A stretch of DNA of 64,000 bases from Mycobacterium sp. 852014-52450_SCH5900713 (lineage in GTDB: Bacteria > Actinomycetota > Actinomycetes > Mycobacteriales > Mycobacteriaceae): positions 62,001 through 126,000 of the forward strand of contig NZ_LZIL01000005.1 of the NCBI RefSeq assembly GCF_001667075.1. The letters run 5' to 3'. Positions 1 through 7,756 of this stretch are shown in pieces. The stretch's first letter is position 1, and each line of letters begins with the position of its first letter. The notes beneath the pieces are model-generated. The model ran no database searches and had not been told where the DNA came from. It worked only from the letters and a program-made list of their open reading frames with translations. A program made the position numbers and the translations under genes.

Positions 1-392
1 GTTCGCAGAGCGCATCATTCGGCAACGCCGCCATCCTGCTCGGGCTCTCCGCGGCCGAGATGGGCATGAGCTACCACCTGCCGCGCATCGTCGGCACCAG
101 CGTGGCCGCCGACTGGATGCTCACCGGCCGCACCGTGCCGGCCGCCGAAGCCGATCGGCGCGGCCTGGTCAGCGAGGTGCTCGAACCGAATCGGTTAGCG
201 GAGCGGGCCGTCGAGTTGGCGTCGCTGATAGCCGGCCATGCCCCGCTGGGCGCGCAACTGACCAAGCGCGCCCTCCAGGTCAACACCGACGCCGCGAGTC
301 TCTCCGCGGCGCTCGAGCTGGAGAACCGCAACCAGGTGATTTCGCACGCCACCGACGAGGCGGCCGAGCGCCGCAAGAAATGGACGTCGTGA
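1..392 (+). CDS. Enoyl-CoA hydratase/isomerase, C-terminal part
   Basis: The window cuts this gene. The frame is open from base 3 and encodes the last 129 residues of a crotonase-fold protein. Family features seen are the GLVSEVL segment after the active-site half and the C-terminal helices with APLGAQLTKRAL and a Glu-rich tail. Members hydrate 2-enoyl-CoA in beta-oxidation-type degradation, but the oxyanion-hole and catalytic residues lie upstream, so hydratase versus isomerase cannot be decided. It ends 29 bp before an acyl-CoA dehydrogenase on the same strand, which fits a fatty-acid or sterol catabolic operon. Confidence 0.85.
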   Translation, partial: SQSASFGNAAILLGLSAAEMGMSYHLPRIVGTSVAADWMLTGRTVPAAEADRRGLVSEVLEPNRLAERAVELASLIAGHAPLGAQLTKRALQVNTDAASLSAALELENRNQVISHATDEAAERRKKWTS

Positions 393-421
393 CGGAGTCA
401 GCAACCTAGAAAGGACGCCGC

Positions 422-1717
422 ATGGCGTGGGACTTCTCCACCGATCCCGAGTGGGCACAGCAACTCAAGTGGGTCGAGGACTTCGTGCGCGAGGAGTGCG
501 AACCGATCGACCTGATCGTCAAGGAGTCGCACGACCTCAACGATCCGGTCCGCCAGGCCCTGATCCCGCCGCTGCAAGAGATCGTCAAGGACCGCGGCCT
601 TTGGGCCACCCACCTCGGTCCGCATCTGGGCGGCCCGGGCTACGGCCAGGTGAAACTGGCGCTGCTCAACGAGATTCTGGGTCGGTCGGAATGCGCGCCG
701 ATCGTCTTCGGCTCCCAGGCTCCCGACTCGGGCAACAGCGAAATCCTGGCGCACTACGGCACCCCGGAACTCAAGGCCCGCTACCTCGAGCCACTGCTCG
801 ACAATCGGATCGTGTCCTGCTTTTCGATGACCGAGCCGCAGGGCGGTGCCGACCCTAAGGTCTTCCGCACCACCGCTGTACCCGACGGGAACCACTGGGT
901 CATCAACGGCGAGAAGTGGTTTTCGTCATTCGCGTCGATGGCATCTTTCATCATCGTGATGGCCATGACCGATCCCGACGCGCCGCCGTATCAGCGTTAT
1001 TCGATGTTCGTCGTTCCCGGCGATACCCCGGGCATCAACGTGCTGCGCGACGTCGGCCTGGGCTACCAGCCGGTCGGCGGCGGGCGCGAGGGCTATGTCC
1101 GCTACGAGAACGTGCGCGTGCCGGCCGATCACATGCTGGGTCCGCGGGGCGGGGCCTTCGTGGTCGCGCAAACCCGCTTGGGCGGCGGGCGGATTCACCA
1201 CGCGATGCGCACCGTCGGGCTGGTCCGCCGGATCTTCGACATGCTCTGCGAGCGGGCGGTGTCGCGGTACACCCAGGGCGAGGTGCTGTCCAACAAGCAG
1301 CTCGTTCAGGAGATTATCGCCGACTCGTGGATGGAGATCGAGGCCTTCCGGCTGCTGACGCTGCAAACCGCTTGGAAAATCGACCAATTCAACGATTACA
1401 AGGCGGTGCGGGCGGACATCTCGGCGGTCAAGGCGATGATGCAGAAGGTGCTGCACGACGTGTCGTCGCGGGCGCTGCAACTGCACGGATCACTGGGCAC
1501 CACGCACGAGATGCCGTTCGTGCAGTACTTGGTGGAGTCGTTCGTGCTGGGGCTTGCCGACGGACCGACCGAGGTGCACAAGGTGACGCTGGCCCGCTTG
1601 CTGTTGAAGGACCGCGAGCCGGCACCCGACCTGTTTCCGTCCGAGCACCTACTGCGGTTGCGCGCGGCCGCGGAGGCGAAGTTCGCCGACAGGCTGGCCG
1701 GCATCCCCCGCGGTTAA
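422..1717 (+). CDS. Acyl-CoA dehydrogenase family protein
   Basis: This 431-aa FadE-type flavoprotein would oxidise an acyl-CoA to the 2-enoyl-CoA, passing electrons from FAD to ETF. The FAD-contact signature FSMTEPQGGADP lies near residue 138. The C-terminal domain has the LHGSLGTTHEMP segment and DGPTEVHK near residue 383, where many long-chain members carry the catalytic Glu. Length is slightly above the usual 380-400. An AGAAAGGACG ribosome site precedes ATG 422. It follows the hydratase in an apparent operon, and its stop overlaps the convergent porin gene by 4 bp. Confidence 0.9.
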   Translation: MAWDFSTDPEWAQQLKWVEDFVREECEPIDLIVKESHDLNDPVRQALIPPLQEIVKDRGLWATHLGPHLGGPGYGQVKLALLNEILGRSECAPIVFGSQAPDSGNSEILAHYGTPELKARYLEPLLDNRIVSCFSMTEPQGGADPKVFRTTAVPDGNHWVINGEKWFSSFASMASFIIVMAMTDPDAPPYQRYSMFVVPGDTPGINVLRDVGLGYQPVGGGREGYVRYENVRVPADHMLGPRGGAFVVAQTRLGGGRIHHAMRTVGLVRRIFDMLCERAVSRYTQGEVLSNKQLVQEIIADSWMEIEAFRLLTLQTAWKIDQFNDYKAVRADISAVKAMMQKVLHDVSSRALQLHGSLGTTHEMPFVQYLVESFVLGLADGPTEVHKVTLARLLLKDREPAPDLFPSEHLLRLRAAAEAKFADRLAGIPRG

Positions 1718-2445
1718 ACCGATTTGGTGACGCCGACGTACGACAGCACCACGTCGGACAGGTCGGTCATCCGGGTCAGCACCGCATAGGAGCGGATGAA
1801 CGACTGGCCCACGCACCCGTCGATCTTGATGTGGAAGTTGCTGATCATGACCCAGGGATTGGCACCCTTGAATTGTTTCTTGATCACCGGCACCGTGAGG
1901 ACGAGGCCGGGTTTCATTCCGATGCTCATCACGCCGTTCATCGGAGTCGAAACGAACGGCAGCAGGGGCGGCAATGTACCGGTGGTGTCGAAGGTGGGGC
2001 TGACGCCGGGGATGATGCCGACACCGCCCTCCATGATCACGCCGTTGGAGGTGCTCATGTCGATCCCGCAGCCGATCTGATAGCCCACTTCCAGGACGCC
2101 GTGGGGCTCTTCGGATCCTCTCAGCGAGCCGACGAAGATGCCGCTGGCCATGTATTCGCGCGACGCGACGGACGTGGTCAGCGGTGCCACCGGAACCTGC
2201 GACTCGTCCTTCGCGCCCAGCCCCAGGGTCCAGCCGTCCGGGGTGTTGAGGATGACGGGGGGATTCGAGGGCACCGCCCCCTCGGCCGGTGCCGAAACTG
2301 CAGCGGCAGGCTCGACCTCGGGACCGCCCTCAGGATCAGCGGCCGCCGCCGGCGCCGTGACCACAGACATGACGAGGCAAACGGCCACCACCAGCGCGCG
2401 ACGAACGACCACGGCAACCGGCCTCACGCACGCCAACGTACGCAC
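1714..2445 (-). CDS. MspA family porin
   Basis: A 243-aa exported protein with an N-terminal signal peptide (hydrophobic stretch about residues 10-33, cleavage near APAAAADP). Then comes a low-complexity Ala/Pro/Glu linker and a beta-rich domain. The segments LNTPDGWTLGLGAKDES, GYQIGCGIDMS and the C-terminal DVVLSYVGVTKSV are characteristic of MspA-type outer-membrane porins. It is longer than MspA (211 aa) because of the Pro-rich linker after the signal. Two cysteines (in GCGID and DGCVGQ) could form a disulfide, as in many slow-grower homologues. It is convergent with the dehydrogenase. Transport specificity is unknown. Confidence 0.85.
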   Translation of the reverse strand: MRTLACVRPVAVVVRRALVVAVCLVMSVVTAPAAAADPEGGPEVEPAAAVSAPAEGAVPSNPPVILNTPDGWTLGLGAKDESQVPVAPLTTSVASREYMASGIFVGSLRGSEEPHGVLEVGYQIGCGIDMSTSNGVIMEGGVGIIPGVSPTFDTTGTLPPLLPFVSTPMNGVMSIGMKPGLVLTVPVIKKQFKGANPWVMISNFHIKIDGCVGQSFIRSYAVLTRMTDLSDVVLSYVGVTKSV

Positions 2446-2584
2446 GTGCCGTTTCGAGTCGCGAAATTTGCCGGGCGGCCGATCAGAGTTGTTGTGTCTT
2501 TGTGACTCTTATGCGATATGGGCGCCGAAGGTAGGATTGAGCCTGTTAGCCGGCGGTTCAGGCAGACGACGGAAGGCCGCGACG

Positions 2585-2842
2585 ATGAAACCTAGATTTG
2601 CTGCTCTACTCGTCGTGGGTTTGACGGCCCTTGCAGCTTTGACGGGCGGCACCGGAATGGCGGTGGGAATAGCGCTCGCGTCTCCGGACCCGGGCCAGGT
2701 GGACGACATCCCGACGATCGACGAATGGCAGATCCAGTACCCGACCACAATGACGAACCCATACGAAGATTCAGTCGGCTCGTCGGGTGACTGGGGTGGC
2801 GTCGGAATGTGGTGCCAAAATCTCCACGCCAACTGCAGCTGA
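2585..2842 (+). CDS. Small secreted protein, unknown
   Basis: An 85-aa protein starting at ATG 2585, with a clear signal peptide (hydrophobic stretch about residues 6-30, ending near ALASPDP). The mature part is about 55 residues, acidic, and ends with two cysteines (WCQN and NCS) that could pair. The frame is open far upstream, but only this start places the signal at the N-terminus. It has no recognised family and is convergent with the phosphotransferase gene 12 bp downstream. A secreted micro-protein of unknown role is as much as can be said. Confidence 0.6.
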   Translation: MKPRFAALLVVGLTALAALTGGTGMAVGIALASPDPGQVDDIPTIDEWQIQYPTTMTNPYEDSVGSSGDWGGVGMWCQNLHANCS

Positions 2843-2854
2843 TCGGGTGACCCG

Positions 2855-3814
2855 TTAATCCAGCAGTGACCGCGCCCGATCCAGCAGCCTCGGGAGTGTT
2901 GCCGCCATGTCTTCCAATTCCTTTCGTGGTGTGCGCCTCCGCCGATTGTGCTTGACGATCAGCGACCACGTCGCCGCCGACTTGAAGCACGCCAGCGCGC
3001 TGAACCAGGCCAAGTCGGTGACCTCGCGGCCCAGCTCTTCCTGGTAGATCTCGGCGAGCTCACCGACGGGCGGCACTATCCCCGCTGAGCCGGTAACGCG
3101 CCGGTACGTGTCCGGGTCGCAATTGATGAGAAACCAGCCGGCGTCGATACGGGGATCGCCCACCGACCAGATTTCCCAATCGATTACCGCGTTGATGCGG
3201 GAGCCGGCGGCCATCAGGTTGCCCAGCCGGAAATCGCCATGTACCACGCTCGGTCTGATAGCCGTTGGCGCGCAACCCAACAGCGCGTCGCGCACCCCCG
3301 GCCAATCGGGCACCAGCGCCGCGTCGACGGTCCCCAGCGTTTCGGACCACCGCCGGACCTCGGCGACCGCGTCGACAATCGATTCACCGCCCAGGCCAAG
3401 CTCGCCCAGCGACAGACCGTGCAGCGCGGCCATGACGCGGCCCGCATTGCGGTACCGATCGGGAAGATCGGGAGATCCGGGACCGCCGTCGAAAAGCGGT
3501 TCGACGCAGTCGCCCTCGCGGCGTGACATCACGAACAAGGGCGGCGTGTGCGGCGGTTCTCCCCGGTCCTCCCAGAGCACTTCGGGCACCGGAACCCGTG
3601 TTCCGGCAAGGGCTTTGATGATGCGTGCCTGCCGGAGCACGTCGCGATGCGCGACGGGCTCGACACCGGGCGGAGCAACCTTGATCACCACCGGCCGGTC
3701 ATCCATGGCGCCCCCGAACGTGAGACTGGAGGCCCCCCCGGACAGCGGCGCGACTCCGGTCACGCCGGCGCCGTCCAGTCGTCGCCGCAACTGGTCCGGC
3801 TCGAGCTCGGCCAT
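2855..3814 (-). CDS. Phosphotransferase family (APH/ACAD10-like kinase fold)
   Basis: A 319-aa protein of the aminoglycoside phosphotransferase/choline kinase fold. The catalytic loop HGDFRLGNLM lies near residue 189, and the metal-binding IDWE near 212 stands in for the DFG equivalent. Mycobacterial members of this ACAD10-like branch often sit with FadE and SDR genes and may phosphorylate hydroxyacyl-CoA-type substrates; that role is inferred, not shown. Its ATG follows the SDR stop directly (TGA then ATG), so the two are almost certainly co-translated. Confidence 0.8.
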   Translation of the reverse strand: MAELEPDQLRRRLDGAGVTGVAPLSGGASSLTFGGAMDDRPVVIKVAPPGVEPVAHRDVLRQARIIKALAGTRVPVPEVLWEDRGEPPHTPPLFVMSRREGDCVEPLFDGGPGSPDLPDRYRNAGRVMAALHGLSLGELGLGGESIVDAVAEVRRWSETLGTVDAALVPDWPGVRDALLGCAPTAIRPSVVHGDFRLGNLMAAGSRINAVIDWEIWSVGDPRIDAGWFLINCDPDTYRRVTGSAGIVPPVGELAEIYQEELGREVTDLAWFSALACFKSAATWSLIVKHNRRRRTPRKELEDMAATLPRLLDRARSLLD

Positions 3815-4618
3815 TCAGCCGGCGGGCTTGGTCCAGCCGACCTCGGCGAGGAAGGGCTGGGTGTGCGCGATGCGCCCGGTCAGGGTCTTCGGGTCACCGG
3901 TACACAGCCGATAGGCCGTCTCGGTGATCAGTTCGATGTCCTCGGTGTCGGTCTTGGCCAGGTCGAGGGTGCCGGCCCCGGGCGTGGCCACGGGATTGCT
4001 GGGAGCGGCGGCGTTGACGGCGATGCCGTCGTCGTACAGCTCGGCCGCAAGGCTTTTCGTCAGCCGGTTGAGCGCGGCCTTGACCGTCCCGTAGATCCCG
4101 AAGCCCGCGGTGCGGTCGAATTCCGAGAACGGCGGTCCCGGCGGCAGATCGCCGCCCACCGAGGTCACGTTCAGGATCCAGCCCCGCCCGCGTTCGCGCA
4201 TCGCCGGGATCGCCAGTTGGCTCAACTGCAGTGGGCCCAGAACATGCATCTCCATCATCAGGCGGGCCCGCCGTTCGGGAAACGCGTCCAGGGGCCGCAG
4301 GAAGGTCACCGCCGCATTGTTGACCAGGATGTCCGGGGGGCCGACGGCGCCGACCACCTCCGCGAAAAGCCGTTCGCGTTCCGCGGACTGGGACAGATCG
4401 GCTTGGACCGCGACGGCCTTCCCGTCGGCGGCCACAACCTCGTCCAGGGTTTGACTCAGCGACCCTTGGTATTTGGGGTCGGGGTCCATCGTGCGGGCGG
4501 TCAGCGCGACCGTGGCACCTCGCGAGGCGAGCCGTGCGGCGATCGCCTTGCCCAGCCCCCGGCTGCTGCCGGTGACGAGGGCCACCATCCCTTCGCACCG
4601 TCGGTCAGCGCTCATCAT
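3815..4618 (-). CDS. SDR family oxidoreductase
   Basis: A 267-aa classical short-chain dehydrogenase. The cofactor motif TGSSRGLGKA is near residue 16, VNNAA near 97, a Ser in NVTSVGG, and the catalytic pair as YGTVK near 175-179. ARTMD after beta-2 suggests NADP preference. Substrate unknown. It lies upstream of the phosphotransferase with no gap and 45 bp downstream of the DoxX gene on the same strand, so a four-gene operon (hydrolase-DoxX-SDR-phosphotransferase) is likely. Confidence 0.88.
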   Translation of the reverse strand: MMSADRRCEGMVALVTGSSRGLGKAIAARLASRGATVALTARTMDPDPKYQGSLSQTLDEVVAADGKAVAVQADLSQSAERERLFAEVVGAVGPPDILVNNAAVTFLRPLDAFPERRARLMMEMHVLGPLQLSQLAIPAMRERGRGWILNVTSVGGDLPPGPPFSEFDRTAGFGIYGTVKAALNRLTKSLAAELYDDGIAVNAAAPSNPVATPGAGTLDLAKTDTEDIELITETAYRLCTGDPKTLTGRIAHTQPFLAEVGWTKPAG

Positions 4619-4663
4619 CGGCCTCCTACGGAAATGGCTTCTCCGTATCAGAGAATGCCATTA

Positions 4664-5101
4664 TCATCCGCCGAGGGGAAGTGCCGTCCTGCGCAAGGCA
4701 TCGATCGAGTAGTTCCCGCCGCCCGTGAACACCAGCAGCAGGAACGCGAAGCAGAAGAGGATCGCCAGCCCGCCGCCGTTGCCCGCCGGCGGATCGGCGA
4801 CGGGCCAGAGCGCTTGCGGCTGATGGATCCAGAAATAGGCGACCGCCATCTCCCCCGAGGCCACGAACGCGACGGCCCGGGTGAACAGGCCGGTCGCGAT
4901 CAGCAGACCCGCGACGACTTCGATCAACCCGGCGTACCAGCCGGGCCAGGAACCGAACTCGACGCGAACGGGCGAAGGGACGGGCCAGTCAAAGAGGCTC
5001 CTCGAGCCGTAGGCCGCGAACAGCAATCCGTATACGGCCCGAAACACACTCAGCACCGCCGGCGTGTGGCGACCGAGCCGCCGTTCGAAATCCTTTGTCA
5101 C
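4664..5101 (-). CDS. DoxX family membrane protein
   Basis: A 145-aa protein with four predicted hydrophobic segments and the DoxX layout (an N-terminal AVYGLLFAAYGSRSLFDW helix, then GLIEVVAGLLIATGLFTR). DoxX proteins are small inner-membrane proteins, some linked to oxidative-stress complexes. I chose GTG 5101 because its bases GTGA overlap the TGA stop of the hydrolase gene, the classical coupled-translation arrangement. An upstream extension of the frame would run into the hydrolase coding sequence. Confidence 0.8.
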   Translation of the reverse strand: MTKDFERRLGRHTPAVLSVFRAVYGLLFAAYGSRSLFDWPVPSPVRVEFGSWPGWYAGLIEVVAGLLIATGLFTRAVAFVASGEMAVAYFWIHQPQALWPVADPPAGNGGGLAILFCFAFLLLVFTGGGNYSIDALRRTALPLGG

Positions 5102-6021
5102 GATCGAAAGGTTACGGTCGCAGCCCAGTCGAGCAGACGCCGCCAAAGGCGATGCCGGCCCGCCGCCATGTTGTGGCAGTGCGCGCTGTCGCCCAGCACC
5201 AGGGTGGTGATGTCCGGGCAGCTGCGATAGACACCGGCCTCGGCGCGTGGGTCCGGTGAGACGTCGACGACGCCGTACCCGATCAACACCGGGACATCGA
5301 TCAGCGCGGCGTGTTCAGCGACGACCCCGGGGATCATGGCGGTGCCGAACACGCGCGGCACCATTGATTTTGCGACGACGCAGTCCGCGGCCACGACGTC
5401 GGCGGGAACATCGGCAAGGTGGAACCAACTCTGCAAGTGCTCGCGCGGACCCTCGAAATAGGGCTGCGGCAGAGCGGACAGTATCTCCCGGGCGAGCTCG
5501 GCGCGTCCCTGCGCGGTTGCCGACCGGGCGATGAATTCCGGATCGAGGTTCAGCGGCGCCACGTGTTGATTGGTGCACCCGAGCAAGGCCAGTGCGGCGA
5601 AGCTGGAGAACAGTGCTTGTTGCGTGATCGCGAGGTAGCCGCCGAGGGAATGGGCCATTGCCACGGGGGGTGCTTGGATTCCCGTTACGTCAGGCAACGC
5701 GGAGACCGCATGAGCGAGCGCGGCGGCGATGTCGGTGAAGCCGAAATCACGTGCGGGTTGGGAGCTTTCGCCGGTGCCCAGGGGGTCGATGGTGACGACG
5801 GCGTAGCCGTTCCCGGTGGCGAAGTCGGCGAAGCTGTACCCGTGTTGACCGGGGATGCGCAGGTCCCAGTAGTCGCGGCTGTAGGTACCTCCAGGCAGAC
5901 AGACCAATAGTGCCGGCGTCTGCGCACCGGTGCGCGCGGGATAGTACGTCGCGGCCAGCGACGCTTCCTCACCGATCACATCGCCGACATCAAACTTCAA
6001 CGGCCGCGCGGAAGGGTTCAT
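5098..6021 (-). CDS. Alpha/beta hydrolase
   Basis: A 307-aa alpha/beta-hydrolase-fold protein. LLVCLPGGTYSRDYWD supplies the oxyanion region, and MAHSLGGYLAI near residue 124 is the nucleophile elbow with Ser. A late GDSAHCHN provides a plausible catalytic His, and an Asp lies in GYGVVDVSPDP. No signal peptide, so probably cytoplasmic. It is the first gene of the operon leading to DoxX, with a 4-bp overlap. The substrate cannot be assigned. Confidence 0.82.
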   Translation of the reverse strand: MNPSARPLKFDVGDVIGEEASLAATYYPARTGAQTPALLVCLPGGTYSRDYWDLRIPGQHGYSFADFATGNGYAVVTIDPLGTGESSQPARDFGFTDIAAALAHAVSALPDVTGIQAPPVAMAHSLGGYLAITQQALFSSFAALALLGCTNQHVAPLNLDPEFIARSATAQGRAELAREILSALPQPYFEGPREHLQSWFHLADVPADVVAADCVVAKSMVPRVFGTAMIPGVVAEHAALIDVPVLIGYGVVDVSPDPRAEAGVYRSCPDITTLVLGDSAHCHNMAAGRHRLWRRLLDWAATVTFRS

Positions 6022-6355
6022 CGGACGCCCATGTCGTTATCCTCCTCTGGGTGGCAGAGCCGAACGGGCCACCACGCAGTGTCTTCGCGGTGGCGCCATT
6101 TGTACCGGCCTAGCGTCATAATCGCTTATATCGGGCGGTTAAGACGTTGGCTCGTGGAATGGATTGGTGATGGCCGAACTTTCCCCGTGGGCAATCGAAT
6201 CCTTCGGGACGAGCCGCGCAGGTCAAGCAGCGGGTGAAGGAACTCAGCCACCGAAGGGCCGAGTTGCAGACGAAGCTAAGGCCCACAACCCCAATGAATC
6301 GTCATCGGGTTAGCTTCCATCTGCCGTCCGCCCGTCGCCCGCCCAAGGAGATTTC
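6022..6355. other. Intergenic region, 334 bp, no gene supported
   Basis: This is the divergent space between the hydrolase operon and the SMR pump. Short open frames exist here but show no protein-like composition. A Lys/Arg/Glu-rich stretch near 6222-6285 could read as a helical fragment but has no start. The last 20 bp contain the pump's ribosome site (AAGGAG). It presumably holds both promoters; I see no clear operator. Confidence 0.4.
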
Positions 6356-6679
6356 GTGACATACGTTTTACTTCTCTGCGCCATTCTTGCGGAAGTAGCC
6401 GCGACCAGCCTGCTCAAGAGCACGGAAGGCTTCACCCGATTGTGGCCGACGGTCGTCTGCCTAACGGGTTACGCGATCTCATTTGCGCTCCTGGCGCTGT
6501 CGATCTCGCGCGGCATGCAAACGGACGTCGCCTACGCGCTGTGGTCGGCAATCGGTACGGCCCTGATCGTGCTGATCGCCGTGCTGTTTCTCGGCTCGAC
6601 GATCTCGGTCGCCAAGATCGTCGGGGTCGGGCTGATCATCGCTGGCGTGCTGACGCTGAACCTGTCCGGCGCACACTGA
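6356..6679 (+). CDS. mmr: SMR family multidrug efflux pump
   Basis: A 107-aa four-helix small multidrug resistance protein, the usual size for EmrE/Mmr. The proton/substrate-coupling glutamate is present as Glu13 in CAILAEVAATSLLKS, equivalent to EmrE Glu14. YALWSAIGTALI matches helix 3, and GVGLIIAGVLTLNL is helix 4. The GTG start follows an AAGGAG ribosome site. In M. tuberculosis Mmr (Rv3065) exports cationic dyes and some drugs as an antiparallel dimer in the plasma membrane. No TetR regulator lies beside it here, unlike M. tuberculosis. Confidence 0.9.
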   Translation: MTYVLLLCAILAEVAATSLLKSTEGFTRLWPTVVCLTGYAISFALLALSISRGMQTDVAYALWSAIGTALIVLIAVLFLGSTISVAKIVGVGLIIAGVLTLNLSGAH

Positions 6680-6681
6680 CG

Positions 6682-7587
6682 CTAGGTGTGGGCCGTCAAC
6701 GGTGCACCCAGCAGACTGACCAGCGCGCTGGTCACCTCGTCGGGGCGTTCCTCCATGACGTAGTGGTCGGCGCCGCGCAGCCGAACCAGCGTGGCGTGCG
6801 GAATGGACTCGGCCAATTCGCGCGCGGCGCTGAACGGGATATAGGGATCGCGGTCACCCCAGATTACGGCGACCGGGCACCGTATCGTCCCGAGTCGCTC
6901 CGCGAGCCACGGGACGATGGGCACCGGATAGTGCGCGAAGAAGTTCCAGAACGTGCGCTTTCCCTCCGGCGAATTCATCCAGCCCAGGTACTCGGCTTCC
7001 AGCACGGTGTCGAAACAGCCGAGCCTTCGGTAGCGGGCCAGCGCTAAATGGTGCAGCGTGGCCAGCGGAAGATGTTGTGCGGCACGAGACGCTGGCGGGT
7101 GGGTAGCGATCCAGTGTTGGCCTCGCGAGAAGCGGTAGAACCACGGGCGAAAGATGCCATGTGCGCGGGTGTTCAACAGAGCGAGTCGCAGCACCCGCTC
7201 GGGATGGCGGATGGCATAGCCGAGTCCGATGAAGCCACCGTAATCGTGGGCGCACAGGTTGAACCGTTGCCATCCCAACTCCGCCACGAATCGTTCGATC
7301 CGCTCTACCTCTTCGTCGTAGGTGGGTGCGGTCGCCGGTGGAGCGGACCGGCCGAAGCCGGGCCAGTCCGGCGCCACGACATGATGGCTGTCGGCCAGCG
7401 CCTTGATCTGGTGGCGCCAGCAGGACGCGCTCTGGGGATAGCCGTGCAGCAGCAGGACCGGCTCGCCGGTGCCGGCAGCCTCGCCGAACACGTTGCATCC
7501 GTCGACGTTCCACATGGTCGAAACATATTCGGATTCGTGGTCGCGCTGCCCCTCGCTTTGAGACACACGGCGCTCCATTCCCGCCAC
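6682..7587 (-). CDS. Alpha/beta hydrolase, haloacetate dehalogenase-like
   Basis: A roughly 300-aa alpha/beta hydrolase. After LLLHGYPQSASCWR the nucleophile elbow reads AHDYGGF, i.e. Asp rather than Ser, as in haloalkane/haloacetate dehalogenases and epoxide hydrolases. WGDRDPYIP provides the acid and GADHYVMEE the histidine. Asp-type members cleave C-halogen or epoxide bonds, but the substrate cannot be told. The start is uncertain: ATG 7515 (MWNVDG) fits the family N-terminus as well as the longer form. It lies tail-to-tail with mmr, 2 bp apart. Confidence 0.8.
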   Translation of the reverse strand: MAGMERRVSQSEGQRDHESEYVSTMWNVDGCNVFGEAAGTGEPVLLLHGYPQSASCWRHQIKALADSHHVVAPDWPGFGRSAPPATAPTYDEEVERIERFVAELGWQRFNLCAHDYGGFIGLGYAIRHPERVLRLALLNTRAHGIFRPWFYRFSRGQHWIATHPPASRAAQHLPLATLHHLALARYRRLGCFDTVLEAEYLGWMNSPEGKRTFWNFFAHYPVPIVPWLAERLGTIRCPVAVIWGDRDPYIPFSAARELAESIPHATLVRLRGADHYVMEERPDEVTSALVSLLGAPLTAHT

Positions 7588-7756
7588 CGCTATGCTCTTC
7601 TGACCTCAACGCCATACCGTCGCCGGCCCGTGAGCTGGTGTTTACGTAACAGCCTTCAACTGCGCGCCTGGTGTGCAAACATCGCTGCCAGACTGACGGT
7701 CTGCCGCCCCGGGGCGGACAGGTTGATTGCGGCAACCTCGAGGGATAGGACCCACC

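Noticed and set aside
916..2505. Long + strand open frame of 529 codons
   Set aside because: It is a shadow of the dehydrogenase and porin genes; composition is Arg/Gly/His-rich without any domain.
6031..6237. 68-codon + frame in the hydrolase-mmr gap
   Set aside because: No ribosome site and no protein-like pattern.
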